From positions 744,001-808,000 of the forward strand of contig NZ_SDQO02000001.1 of NCBI RefSeq assembly GCF_004382825.2: a stretch of DNA of 64,000 nucleotides, written 5' to 3'. This document shows, piece after piece, positions 55,686 through 64,000 of the stretch. Position numbers and translations under genes: made by a program. Each line of letters opens with the position of its first letter. Position 1 is the first letter of the stretch. The notes below the pieces were generated by a model. The model saw nothing but the letters and a program-made list of their open reading frames with translations, ran no database searches and had not been told where the DNA came from. This DNA comes from Corynebacterium silvaticum. GTDB lineage: Bacteria; Actinomycetota; Actinomycetes; Mycobacteriales; Mycobacteriaceae.

Positions 55686-58442
55686 ATGACGATTACGCCA
55701 GCCTCTGACTCTCATCTCCGCGAGTTCATCTCTCGGCAAAAGTTTCCCCTCGATGATTTCCAGCTTCAGGGATGCCAAGCCATTGAAGATGACCGCGGAG
55801 TTTTAGTATGCGCGCCGACAGGGGCAGGCAAAACTATAGTCGGAGAATTCGCAGTCTCGTTGGCGCTTTCTCGTGGCACCAAGTGCTTTTACACCACGCC
55901 GATCAAGGCGCTCAGTAACCAAAAATTCCATGACCTGGTTGAAGTCCATGGTGAAGAAGCTATTGGCTTGCTCACCGGGGATGTATCCATCAACCATGAT
56001 GCCGACGTCCTAGTGATGACCACTGAAGTACTCCGAAATATGATCTACGCGCGGTCAGAGGCTTTAACCCGACTTACCCACGTGGTCATGGATGAGATCC
56101 ATTTTCTGTCCGATAAGTCTCGCGGCGCGGTATGGGAGGAGGCGATCCTCGGTCTTGACGAATCTGTCAGCGTGGTTGGCTTATCCGCCACCGTCAGCAA
56201 CTCGGAGGAATTTGGCCGTTGGCTGGAAACAGTCCGGGGAGACACCGAAGTTATTGTTTCTGAGCATAGGCCGGTTCCCCTTAATCAGTGGATGATGGTG
56301 GGACGCCGTATTCATCCGCTATTTGAGCCAGATTCAGGCGGTGAGGTCAACGCTTGGCTTGAAGATCACATCGATCGGTTAGAAGGTAACGAAGCGATCG
56401 ACCGAGGGCGTGCTCAGTTCAAAGCTGGAGGCTTCCGTGCGCGTTCATCCGGAGAGTCTCATAGTTCACGTTCAGGCCGTCCGCGACAAGACCGGTATCG
56501 CCCTCTTGGGCGTCCGGAGGTTCTTGATGTTCTACAAAGCCAAGACATGCTTCCAGCAATCACCTTCATCTTTTCCCGTGCTGGATGTGAAGGCGCGTTA
56601 TATCAATGCATGCGTTCCAGCATCGTACTCACGGATCAACAAGAGGCAGAAGAAATCGCCCGGATCGTCGATGCCGGAGTAGCCGGTATCCCGGAGGAGG
56701 ACCTGAAAGTTCTTGATTTCCGCAAGTGGCGATCTGCGCTGATGCGTGGTTTCGCTGCACACCATGCTGGAATGTTGCCCGCTTTTAGGCATATCGTCGA
56801 AGAGCTTTTTACTAAAGGCCTCGTCCGCGCTGTTTTTGCCACGGAAACTCTCGCACTCGGCATTAATATGCCAGCCCGGACAGTCGTCCTAGAGAAACTC
56901 GTCAAATACAATGGTGAAGCTCACGTAGATCTCACTCCTGGTCAATACACACAGCTCACTGGCCGCGCAGGACGTCGTGGCATCGATATCAGCGGAAACG
57001 CTGTGGTCCAGTGGGCACCAGCAATGGATCCGCGTTCTGTGGCAGGGCTTGCATCAACACGAACCTACCCGCTCATATCGACCTTCTCGCCCGGCTACAA
57101 CATGTCGGTTAACCTGCTTAAAACCATCGGTTTTACTCCAGCGCACCGGCTCTTAGAAAAGTCATTCGCTCAGTTCCAAGCAGATGGCAGCGTGGTGGAC
57201 GTTGTGAGGAATATAGAGCGCTCGGAAGCACGGGTTAAAAAACTTGAAACGCAGCTCAGCTCTCATATACCCGAAGAAGATATTGAGAAGTTTTTAGAAT
57301 ACATTGATCTCAGACGCGAACTTACTGATGAGGAACGCAGGGCAAAACGGCACTCATTCGAACAACGTGAGATAGAGGTAGCTCGGATACTAGCCAGTCT
57401 TAATCTCGGAGACGTGATTGCTATGCCGGGCAAAAAGCGCCCGCTATTAGCCGTGGTTGTGCAGCCTTCCAATAACTCTTCCGATCCTAAGCCTTGGGTG
57501 ACCATGGAATCTGGTTGGTCGGGGAGAGTAGATACCGCTGCTTTCCCGATGCCTCCTGTGGTGGTAGGCCATATGAAGCTCTCTCGTGCCACGATTGCTC
57601 AGCCTCGGAAAAACTCCAAGTACGTGGTCAGACAGTTTGAAAAACTCTCCTACTCTCGACCTAAGCGTCTTAAAGCGCAGCAGCGTAATCGTCCGACGGA
57701 AAAGATCACTGAGCTTCGCGCGCGCATACGTTCCCACCCAGCTCATCAGTGGGATAACAGGGAGGACCTTGCAAGGATCGGAGAAAAACTCGCGCGTGCG
57801 CAGAAAGAGACATCTCGACTACGTACCACGGTAGAAACCGCCACCGACACCCTTGGGAAGACGTTTGACCGGATCCTGGGACTACTCGGAGAACTCAACT
57901 ACGTGGAGTTTATCGATGGCGTTCCAAAGGTAACGGAAGAAGGGGAGAATCTCGCCAAAATTCACAATGAATCGGATTTGCTGGTAGCTCAATGCCTCAA
58001 ACGCGGAATCTGGGATGGACTCGATCCCGCAGAACTTGCCGGCGTTGTCAGCATGTGCACATTTGAGAATCGTAAGGAAACGCGTGGTGAGCCGGAAGCT
58101 GCGACAGAACCCATGGCCGCGGCAATGAACAACACACTCCGACTCTGGGATGAGCTCAGCGTTAATGAACGACGCTACCAGTTACCTGTAACCAAGTATC
58201 CCGAGGCTGGTTTTTCTTTAGCTGTTCATCAATGGACTGCTGGCGCGCCACTCGGTTATTGCCTCGCAGCTGCCGCAGAATCAGGGGCGGAGCTCACCGC
58301 AGGTGATTTTGTGCGGCAGTGCCGTCAGGTTATCGATCTACTTGAACAGATTAGATCAACTGCCTACAGCAATGAGACGAAAAAATCTGCTCGGTCTGCT
58401 ATCGAAGCAATACGGCGCGGTGTGGTCGCTATAGGCAACTAG
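55686..58442 (+). CDS. helY: HelY, Ski2-like DEAD/DEVH RNA helicase
   Basis: This probable ATP-dependent RNA helicase of the Ski2/Mtr4 superfamily has 918 residues. The helicase core has the Q-motif region FPLDDFQLQGCQAIE, Walker A APTGAGKT, TTPIKALSNQKF, DEIH (motif II), GLSATVSN, the second RecA domain with HHAGMLPAFRHIVEELFTKGLVRAVFATETLALGINMPARTVV, and QLTGRAGRRGID (motif VI). A winged-helix/helical C-terminal region follows (about 480-918). ATG at 55686 lies 18 bases after the tatC stop, so it may be in the tat operon. Equivalent to Rv2092c. Confidence 0.95.
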   Translation: MTITPASDSHLREFISRQKFPLDDFQLQGCQAIEDDRGVLVCAPTGAGKTIVGEFAVSLALSRGTKCFYTTPIKALSNQKFHDLVEVHGEEAIGLLTGDVSINHDADVLVMTTEVLRNMIYARSEALTRLTHVVMDEIHFLSDKSRGAVWEEAILGLDESVSVVGLSATVSNSEEFGRWLETVRGDTEVIVSEHRPVPLNQWMMVGRRIHPLFEPDSGGEVNAWLEDHIDRLEGNEAIDRGRAQFKAGGFRARSSGESHSSRSGRPRQDRYRPLGRPEVLDVLQSQDMLPAITFIFSRAGCEGALYQCMRSSIVLTDQQEAEEIARIVDAGVAGIPEEDLKVLDFRKWRSALMRGFAAHHAGMLPAFRHIVEELFTKGLVRAVFATETLALGINMPARTVVLEKLVKYNGEAHVDLTPGQYTQLTGRAGRRGIDISGNAVVQWAPAMDPRSVAGLASTRTYPLISTFSPGYNMSVNLLKTIGFTPAHRLLEKSFAQFQADGSVVDVVRNIERSEARVKKLETQLSSHIPEEDIEKFLEYIDLRRELTDEERRAKRHSFEQREIEVARILASLNLGDVIAMPGKKRPLLAVVVQPSNNSSDPKPWVTMESGWSGRVDTAAFPMPPVVVGHMKLSRATIAQPRKNSKYVVRQFEKLSYSRPKRLKAQQRNRPTEKITELRARIRSHPAHQWDNREDLARIGEKLARAQKETSRLRTTVETATDTLGKTFDRILGLLGELNYVEFIDGVPKVTEEGENLAKIHNESDLLVAQCLKRGIWDGLDPAELAGVVSMCTFENRKETRGEPEAATEPMAAAMNNTLRLWDELSVNERRYQLPVTKYPEAGFSLAVHQWTAGAPLGYCLAAAAESGAELTAGDFVRQCRQVIDLLEQIRSTAYSNETKKSARSAIEAIRRGVVAIGN

Positions 58443-58444
58443 GT

Positions 58445-58457
58445 GGCGTCGATAAGC
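58445..58457 (-). repeat. Dispersed 13-base word GCTTNTCGACGCC, intergenic copy
   Basis: On the minus strand this reads GCTTATCGACGCC. It lies in the 39-base gap between the helY stop and the likely pepQ start, outside coding sequence if the start at 58482 is right. Confidence 0.45.
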
Positions 58458-58481
58458 TTTAAGTTCTCTAGAATAAGCACT

Positions 58482-59624
58482 ATGTCTATCAATGAATATC
58501 AAGGCTTTGCCCCTGAGGTCTATGCGCATAGGATCGCACGCGCGGCTGTTCTTGCCCGCGAATCGGGTCTAAGTGGACTCATTATCGGGGCAGGCGCGCA
58601 ACTTGCCTATCTCACCGGTTCCTGGATCTCAACCCACGAGAGGCTTACGGCCCTGGTGATTCCGGCTTCCGGGGCTCAACCCACCCTTGTTGTGCCGGAC
58701 GTAGATCGAGGCGACCTACGGAAATCTGCTGTTCCGCTTCTTGGTATCAACGTTCTCGGTTGGGTAGACGGACAAGACCCCTACGCTGCAGTGGTAGCTG
58801 CGCTGGGGGAGCCTTCTCACGCTACCGTTGGCATAGGAGAAGACCTCACGGCTAACCACTTGATATCGCTCCAAAATATCCTAGGGGAACAATCAGCTAC
58901 GGTATTGGCAACCGCCGTTCTAGCCGAGTTGTTCGTGGCCAAGGACCCCGAAGAAATCGAGCAGCTACGAGCAGCCGGCCAGGCCATCGACAGGGTCCAT
59001 GCGCAAGTGCCTTTCCTCTTGCAACCAGGGCGAACAGAAGCCGAAGTGGCCGAGGACTTGGCTGTGCTCATCAAGAAAGACCATTCCAAAGTCGACTTTG
59101 TGATCGTAGGAAGCCAGATCAATGGCGCTAATCCTCACCATGATTATTCGGATCGCGAGCTCGTACTCGGAGACATGGTTGTAGTTGATATCGGCGGTAC
59201 CTATGGTGTGGGCTACCACTCGGATTGCACCCGAACCTATGTTGTTGGGGGCGACGCTGACCTCTTAGAAACAGAAGCACGGCAAATGTACGACGTGCTT
59301 TTCCGTGCGCAGGAAGAAGCGGTTAAAGCTATTCAAGCGGGAGTCACCGCAGCAAGCATTGATAAAGTAGCCCGCGATATTATCTCGGAGGCAGGTTACG
59401 GTCACGCGTTCATCCACCGCACCGGCCATGGCATTGGCTTATCGACGCACGAAGAGCCCTTTATCATGGAAGGAAACGATCTTGTCCTCCAACCAGGCAT
59501 GGCGTTTTCCGTCGAACCCGGCATTTATCTCGAAGGCCGTTTCGGCGCCCGTATTGAGGACATCGTCGTGGTAACAGAAAACGGCTGCGAATGCCTCAAC
59601 AACCAGCCACGGACGCTCCAGTGA
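58482..59624 (+). CDS. pepQ: M24-family Xaa-Pro dipeptidase/aminopeptidase
   Basis: This metallopeptidase cleaves Xaa-Pro bonds and corresponds to Rv2089c (pepE). The 380-residue protein has an N-terminal creatinase-like domain and the pita-bread catalytic domain. The five metal ligands are visible: the two aspartates in VVDIGGTYGVGYHSDCTRTY, the histidine in HRTGHGIGLSTHEEPF, and the glutamates in FSVEPGIYLEG and ARIEDIVVV. The start ATG at 58482 is favoured over upstream 58443, whose extra codons do not fit the family. The end overlaps the next SDR gene by 4 bases. Confidence 0.92.
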   Translation: MSINEYQGFAPEVYAHRIARAAVLARESGLSGLIIGAGAQLAYLTGSWISTHERLTALVIPASGAQPTLVVPDVDRGDLRKSAVPLLGINVLGWVDGQDPYAAVVAALGEPSHATVGIGEDLTANHLISLQNILGEQSATVLATAVLAELFVAKDPEEIEQLRAAGQAIDRVHAQVPFLLQPGRTEAEVAEDLAVLIKKDHSKVDFVIVGSQINGANPHHDYSDRELVLGDMVVVDIGGTYGVGYHSDCTRTYVVGGDADLLETEARQMYDVLFRAQEEAVKAIQAGVTAASIDKVARDIISEAGYGHAFIHRTGHGIGLSTHEEPFIMEGNDLVLQPGMAFSVEPGIYLEGRFGARIEDIVVVTENGCECLNNQPRTLQ

Positions 59625-60364
59625 CTTCTACCGTTCGTACCCTGCTTGTTCTTGGTGCCACCAGCGAAATCGGCGGGCAGATAGCACGGCTCCTGGCACC
59701 CGGCCGTCGTGTAGTTCTCGCCGCGCGTCGCACTGAAGATCTCAAAGACCTTAGCGCGGAGCTCATGGCGTTGGGAGCCGTGTCAGTGCAGACTGAATTT
59801 TTCGATGCTTCTGATCTGCACTCCCATCGGAAGGTAATAGAGAATTCCGGCGATATTGAACATGCCATAGTGTGTTTCGGCATTCTCGGAGATCAAGAGA
59901 TCGCCGAAGTTGATGAGCACCATGCTGCGGACATCGCCACGATAGACTACATGGCACAGATTGTTGCACTTACTGTCCTCTCTGATCGCATGAAGCATAA
60001 CTCTCAGCCCAGTACCATCACGGCTTTCTCGTCTATCGCTGGTTGGCGAGCTCGACGAGCTAACTACGTCTACGGGTCAACCAAAGCTGGATTAGACGCC
60101 TTTTGCCGAGGCCTCAGCATGGCTGTGCATGCAACGAATCTCCGCATGATCACTGCCCGACCTGGTTTTGTGATCGGAAGAATGACTGCTGGAATGTCTC
60201 CTGCTCCTATGTCTGTGACACCGGATGTTGTGGCCCGAGCGGTCGTACAGGAGATCAACAATGGAAAGGGGTCCACCACACTGTGGATACCTCGGCGCCT
60301 CATGGCGCTAGCCTTCCTCATGCGTGTGGTTCCTAGCTCAATTTGGCGGCACATGCCACGCTGA
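59621..60364 (+). CDS. Short-chain dehydrogenase/reductase (Rv2073c-like)
   Basis: This 247-residue SDR has LVLGATSEIGGQIARLL (an altered TGxxxGxG nucleotide loop), a Ser in TAFSSIAGWRARRANYVYGSTKAGLDAF and the catalytic YxxxK in YGSTK. The start GTG at 59621 overlaps the stop of pepQ (GTGA). The substrate is unknown. In M. tuberculosis the equivalent Rv2073c also lies beside cobL. The sequence resembles decaprenylphosphoryl-ribose 2-epimerase-type SDRs (DprE2) in pattern, but it is not the usual dprE2 locus. Confidence 0.85.
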   Translation: MTSTVRTLLVLGATSEIGGQIARLLAPGRRVVLAARRTEDLKDLSAELMALGAVSVQTEFFDASDLHSHRKVIENSGDIEHAIVCFGILGDQEIAEVDEHHAADIATIDYMAQIVALTVLSDRMKHNSQPSTITAFSSIAGWRARRANYVYGSTKAGLDAFCRGLSMAVHATNLRMITARPGFVIGRMTAGMSPAPMSVTPDVVARAVVQEINNGKGSTTLWIPRRLMALAFLMRVVPSSIWRHMPR

Positions 60365-60402
60365 TCACAGCGAATAGCTTTTGTATCGCTAAAATTTTTT
60401 CT

Positions 60403-61671
60403 ATGAGTACGGAAGCGACCTCGTTACGGCGTATTGCGGTAGGGGATTCAGTAGCCAAAACGGGTTCTATCACTGTGGTGGGGATTAGCGCCGGTGGGGT
60501 AGACGAGCTGGGATCTCAAGCGCGCGAGGCAATCTATAACGCGGACGTGATCATTGGCTCGTGGCGTCAGCTAGGGCTCGTCCCTGACAATATCCCAGCG
60601 GAACGCCGCCCATGGCCGTCTCCGATGCTTCCCAAGATCCCGGAGATTTTTGCAGAGCTGACAGATCATAATGTGGTGGTCTTAGGCTCAGGCGACCCGA
60701 TGTTCCATGGCATCGGGTCAACACTCATGCGTATGCTTCCACAGCATTCGATTACAGTGATCCCGCATAGCTCTTCAGCATCCTTGGCGTGCGCGCGTCT
60801 AGGGTGGCCCCTTGACAAGACTCCCGTTTATAGCTTGGTCACCAACACCGTAGATCATCTCGTGCTTCCGGTACAGCGGGGTGGAGATTTCCTGGTGCTC
60901 GGGCAAGATGAAAAAACTCCTGCCCGTATCTGCGACCTTTTAATTGAACTCAACCAATCAGACGCAAAAATAATCATACTTAGCGATTTGGGTAGCTCCG
61001 ATGAGGCAGTTGCTGCAGGAACTGCAGAAAATCCTCCTACTGCTACGAGCGCCCTCAACGTTATTGCTGTCTCTCTACAACGTGCGGGTGAGAGCATGCT
61101 CCCTGGGCTTTCCGACACCCACTATGCCTCCGATGGCCAGCTCACTAAACGTCACATCCGAGCTCTTACGCTCTCGGCTTTGGCACCCCGTCAAGGCGAG
61201 ACATTGTGGGATATTGGTGGGGGTTCTGGTTCCATCGCTATCGAGTGGCTTAGATCCACACCCGGAACAACTGCCGTTTGCTTTGAAGTAGTTGAGGAAC
61301 GCCGCAACCGCATCGCAGAAAACGCACGGACACTAGGCGTTATCGACCGCTTAGCCATCCATAATGGAGCACCGCAATCTTTCGACGAGGTTCCTGCATC
61401 TCCGGACGTCATATTCATCGGAGGTGGCCTCACAGCACCTGGGGTCTTTGATGCCGCATGGGCTAGGCTTCCGATAGGCGGCCGTCTTGTAGCTAACGCA
61501 GTGACAATTGAAAGCGAATCGATGCTCTGGGAGCTAAGACAAGCATTGGGCGGAACCATGGCGCGTTTCGATATTTCACAGGACCATAACGTGGGATCTT
61601 TTACCACGATGAAGCCAGCGCTGCCGGTAGTCCAGTGGGTTATTACCAAACTCAACGCCACTGCTCATTAG
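60403..61671 (+). CDS. cobL: Precorrin-6Y C5,15-methyltransferase (decarboxylating), CbiE-CbiT fusion
   Basis: CobL methylates C5 and C15 and decarboxylates the acetate side chain of precorrin-6B. The 422-residue protein is a fusion. Residues about 20-215 are a CbiE-type tetrapyrrole methyltransferase (ITVVGISAGGVDELGSQAREAI, VVLGSGDPMFHGIGSTL). Residues about 245-415 are a CbiT-type Rossmann methyltransferase (LWDIGGGSGSIAIEWLRSTPGTTAVCFEVVEER, PDVIFIGGGL). The start is ATG at 60403; the frame is open about 20 codons further up into the preceding gene. Confidence 0.93.
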   Translation: MSTEATSLRRIAVGDSVAKTGSITVVGISAGGVDELGSQAREAIYNADVIIGSWRQLGLVPDNIPAERRPWPSPMLPKIPEIFAELTDHNVVVLGSGDPMFHGIGSTLMRMLPQHSITVIPHSSSASLACARLGWPLDKTPVYSLVTNTVDHLVLPVQRGGDFLVLGQDEKTPARICDLLIELNQSDAKIIILSDLGSSDEAVAAGTAENPPTATSALNVIAVSLQRAGESMLPGLSDTHYASDGQLTKRHIRALTLSALAPRQGETLWDIGGGSGSIAIEWLRSTPGTTAVCFEVVEERRNRIAENARTLGVIDRLAIHNGAPQSFDEVPASPDVIFIGGGLTAPGVFDAAWARLPIGGRLVANAVTIESESMLWELRQALGGTMARFDISQDHNVGSFTTMKPALPVVQWVITKLNATAH

Positions 61672-61698
61672 TAAAACTGTAGAAAATTAAAGGTAAAA

Positions 61699-62472
61699 AT
61701 GACTGTTTATTTTATTGGTGCTGGTCCAGGTGCCGCTGACTTGTTAACGCTACGCGCACAAAAACTCATCAGCACCTGCCAAGTGTGTATGTACGCCGGT
61801 TCCATTGTTCCGCCTGAGGTCTTGGACTCCGTCCCGGAAAATGCTGAAGTCACCAATACCGCTCGTATGCCGTTAGATGAAATCACCCGGCGCATTCTCG
61901 ACGCACACGCCGATGGAAAAGATATCGCACGGCTGCATTCCGGCGATCCTGCTATCTATTCTGCAGTGGCCGAACAAGCCCGGCGTCTCACCGCGCATGG
62001 CGTGGATTATCAGATAGTGCCTGGGGTACCTTCCTTTGCAGCTGTTGCTGCGGCATTAGGCCACGAGCTCACCGTGCCTACGGTAGGTCAAACTGTCATC
62101 TTAACGCGTGTATCCGGACGAGCTTCGGCAATGCCGGAGGGGGAGGATCTGACCACGCTGGGGCAAAGCGGAGCCACGTTATGCATACATTTAGCAGCCT
62201 ACGATATCGACCGCGTGGTAGCAGAGCTCATCCCTAATTATGGCGAGGACTGCCCGGTCGCCGTTGTCGCTTTTGCCTCCCTCCCAGAGGAGAAAATCGT
62301 TCGGGGAACTCTCGCAGATGTTGCAGCAAAAGTAAAAGAATCAGGCATTACTCGCACAGCGATCATCGTTGTCGGTCGGGTTTTAGCTGCCGAAGGCTTC
62401 CCGGATTCTTTCCTTTATTCCGATGGACGTCCTCGCGATGCAGAAGGAAGGACTATTCCATGCGCGCACTGA
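61699..62472 (+). CDS. cobM: Precorrin-4 C11-methyltransferase
   Basis: CobM adds the C11 methyl group to the corrin ring. The 257-residue tetrapyrrole methyltransferase has VYFIGAGPGAADLLTLRAQKLI, GDIA-type LHSGDPAIYSAVAEQARRL and VPGVPSFAAVAAALGHELTVPTVGQTVILTRVSGRA, diagnostic of the CobM/CbiF branch. It is 27 bases after cobL, with AAAGG before the ATG, and overlaps cobK by 13 bases. Confidence 0.95.
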   Translation: MTVYFIGAGPGAADLLTLRAQKLISTCQVCMYAGSIVPPEVLDSVPENAEVTNTARMPLDEITRRILDAHADGKDIARLHSGDPAIYSAVAEQARRLTAHGVDYQIVPGVPSFAAVAAALGHELTVPTVGQTVILTRVSGRASAMPEGEDLTTLGQSGATLCIHLAAYDIDRVVAELIPNYGEDCPVAVVAFASLPEEKIVRGTLADVAAKVKESGITRTAIIVVGRVLAAEGFPDSFLYSDGRPRDAEGRTIPCAH

Positions 62473-63191
62473 TTCTTGGTGGCACTGGCGAGGCCAGGGA
62501 CGTCGCCCAGTTGCTTTACGACGCTGGCTGGCATGTCACTAGCTCGCTCGCTGGAAGAGTTGCAAACCCTAAACTACCTGTAGGAGAAGTGCGCATTGGT
62601 GGTTTTGGCGGGCCTATGGGTCTTACCCAATGGTTGATCAAGGAAGGCGTAGAAGTAGTCATCGACGCCACGCATCCTTTTGCTGAGCGCATTAGCATTT
62701 CTGCTGCGGAAGCCACGAGAGCAACGGGAATTCCGCTTATTGCCCTCCATCGTCCAGCGTGGGTAGCTGGCCCCAGAGATCGTTGGCGGCCTGTCTCTTC
62801 AATGGTCGAGGCAGCCCGCCTAGCTGCTAGAGACTACCACCATATTTTTCTCACTATCGGCCGCCAGCAACTTGCGCCTTTTGCCGAGGATCCCCATAAC
62901 TTGTATGTGGTACGCACCGTGGAACCTCCGCAAGTGCCGCTTCCACCACGGCACCGACTGATTATGTCTCGTGGTCCTTTTACCGTAGCTGAGGAAAAGA
63001 AGCTCATGGTGGATAACCAGATTGATTGCGTTGTAACCAAAAATTCTGGAGGTCCTTTAACAAGCGCTAAATTGGACGCAGCGCGCGAGCTTGGCGTTGA
63101 CGTCATCATGGTCCAACGCCCTGTTTTGCCTCACGCTGCATACACAGCAACGTCTGCGGCAGAAGTCATGGACGCCATACAGAAGCTCTAA
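62460..63191 (+). CDS. cobK: Precorrin-6A reductase
   Basis: CobK reduces precorrin-6A with NADPH. The 243-residue protein begins MRALILGGTGEARDVAQLL (nucleotide-binding turn) and has GEVRIGGFGG, VVIDATHPFAERIS and CVVTKNSGGPLTSAKLDAARELGVDVIMVQRP, all typical of CobK/CbiJ. ATG at 62460 overlaps the end of cobM by 13 bases. It closes the cobL-cobM-cobK set. The other corrin genes are not in the window. Confidence 0.95.
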   Translation: MRALILGGTGEARDVAQLLYDAGWHVTSSLAGRVANPKLPVGEVRIGGFGGPMGLTQWLIKEGVEVVIDATHPFAERISISAAEATRATGIPLIALHRPAWVAGPRDRWRPVSSMVEAARLAARDYHHIFLTIGRQQLAPFAEDPHNLYVVRTVEPPQVPLPPRHRLIMSRGPFTVAEEKKLMVDNQIDCVVTKNSGGPLTSAKLDAARELGVDVIMVQRPVLPHAAYTATSAAEVMDAIQKL

Positions 63192-63193
63192 GG

Positions 63194-64000
63194 CTAACGC
63201 GCGTTATCCACACGGTGCTTGACGCGCGTAAAATACATCAGGGTCATCACTGCTAAAAAGCCGATTCCTACGGCAAGAGCTAGATGGTATTCAGGAAGCC
63301 ACACCATGATTCCAAAAGTAAAAGCGATAAAGCCGATGGCAAAGTATTGCCCCCACGGCCACAGAGGAACTTTATAGCCCAGGGCGGATACTTCTGTAGC
63401 ACTCATTTTCCTCCGTGAGAAGAGATGCGCCAGAAGAATCATCAGCCAGACATATACGGTGGCAAACGTGGCTAATGCTGCAACGACCTCAAAAACACGG
63501 TCAGGCAGTACCACGTTGAGGGCCGCTCCGATGATTAGCACGATGACCAAAATAACCGTGGTCATGACAGGGACATTACGGTAGGTATGCGCCATCGCTT
63601 TCGGCGCAAGGTTTTGCTTTGCTAGTCCAGTAAGGACTCGTCCCGCGCCAAATAAGTCCGCATTAATCGCCGACAATGCCGCCGCAATCACCACTACGTT
63701 CAGCAGGTCCGCCGCCCACGTTACTCCGAGGGAATCAAATATTTGCACGAAAGGAGACTCGTCTCCAGTAATAGTCCGCCACGGGTTGATCAACAAGATC
63801 ACTAAAACCGCGAGAACATAAAAAGCAAAATACGCAGAGGAACAGTATTAATCGCTTGTGGAATCGACTTTTCTGGATTTTCTGCTTCTGAGCCTGCCAC
63901 ACCGATAATTTCAGTGCCGCCGAAGGCAAAGAGCACCAACATGAAGGACGCAATCATCCCCTTTATGCCGTTAGGGAAGAAACCACCGTCTGCAACGAGA
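63194..64000 (-). pseudogene. APC-family amino-acid permease, frameshifted and cut by the window edge
   Basis: The visible part is the C-terminal half of an amino-acid/proton symporter of the APC family (AroP/CycA-like). The upstream frame reads [59 protein letters not shown] and then stops. One extra T in the run at 63820-63824 (plus-strand A) restores [20 protein letters not shown] and joins the lower frame (from about 63802) with segments such as VVVIAAALSAINADLFGAGRVLTGLAKQNLAPK. The stop is at 63194, so it converges on cobK with 2 bases between stops. The N-terminal half lies outside the window. Confidence 0.83.

Noticed and set aside
1-64000. Prophage, insertion sequence, integron or CRISPR array
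   Set aside because: No transposase, integrase, phage structural gene, terminal inverted repeats or regularly spaced repeats were seen.

Overview
The window is a Corynebacterium chromosome segment, most likely from the C. diphtheriae / C. ulcerans / C. pseudotuberculosis group. The evidence is moderate G+C, mycolate-actinobacterial markers (mshC for mycothiol, pup/dop/pafA/ARC, ripA), and a gene order that, from memory, follows two M. tuberculosis blocks: Rv1474c-Rv1496 (acnR, acn, ripA, ferrochelatase, mutA, mutB, meaB) and Rv2140c-Rv2070c (PEBP, pyrD, lppL, uppP, mshC, metH, hisE, hisG, RecB-like, trmI, ARC, dop, pup, pafA, pafB, pafC, tatA, tatC, helY, pepE, SDR, cobL, cobM, cobK). I see no prophage, insertion sequence, CRISPR array or rRNA operon. 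There is one tRNA gene (Leu, anticodon GAG).

Layout. 0-4 kb: aconitase and its TetR repressor AcnR (cut by the window edge), with a clear AcnR operator. 4-12 kb: cell separation (RipA-like NlpC/P60 hydrolase), haem synthesis (ferrochelatase), NfeD and a decayed SPFH gene. 12-18 kb: B12-dependent methylmalonyl-CoA mutase MutAB with its chaperone MeaB. 18-22 kb: three minus-strand accessory genes (SDR, winged-helix protein, ABC-F), two of them broken, then tRNA-Leu. 22-25 kb: dihydroxyacetone kinase operon dhaKLM. 25-38 kb: PEBP-like protein, pyrD, lipoprotein LppL, a degenerate aldo/keto reductase, uppP, mshC, metH, hisE, hisG. 38-44 kb: a C4-dicarboxylate antiporter next to aspartase, formate-THF ligase, and an orphan HigA-type antitoxin. 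44-54 kb: M18 aminopeptidase, trmI and the complete pupylation set without any 20S proteasome gene. 54-64 kb: tatA, tatC, helY, pepQ, and the cobalamin genes cobL, cobM, cobK, ending in a broken amino-acid permease.

Connections. Two cobalamin enzymes (MutAB, MetH) share the window with three corrin-ring synthesis genes. MetH and formate-THF ligase both feed one-carbon metabolism. The Dcu antiporter next to aspartase suggests aspartate uptake, deamination to fumarate and export of a C4 acid when oxygen is scarce. A good match to the DtxR iron box lies just upstream of pup, which would link iron status to pupylation.

The strongest unusual signal is gene decay. At least seven genes are broken by single-base frameshifts, mostly at short homopolymer runs (nine indels and one nonsense codon in all), and none of these falls in the long core genes. 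I also noticed a 13-base word, GCTTNTCGACGCC, at eight places on both strands, two of them in intergenic gaps. All functional names come from motif recognition and remembered family knowledge. No database search was run.
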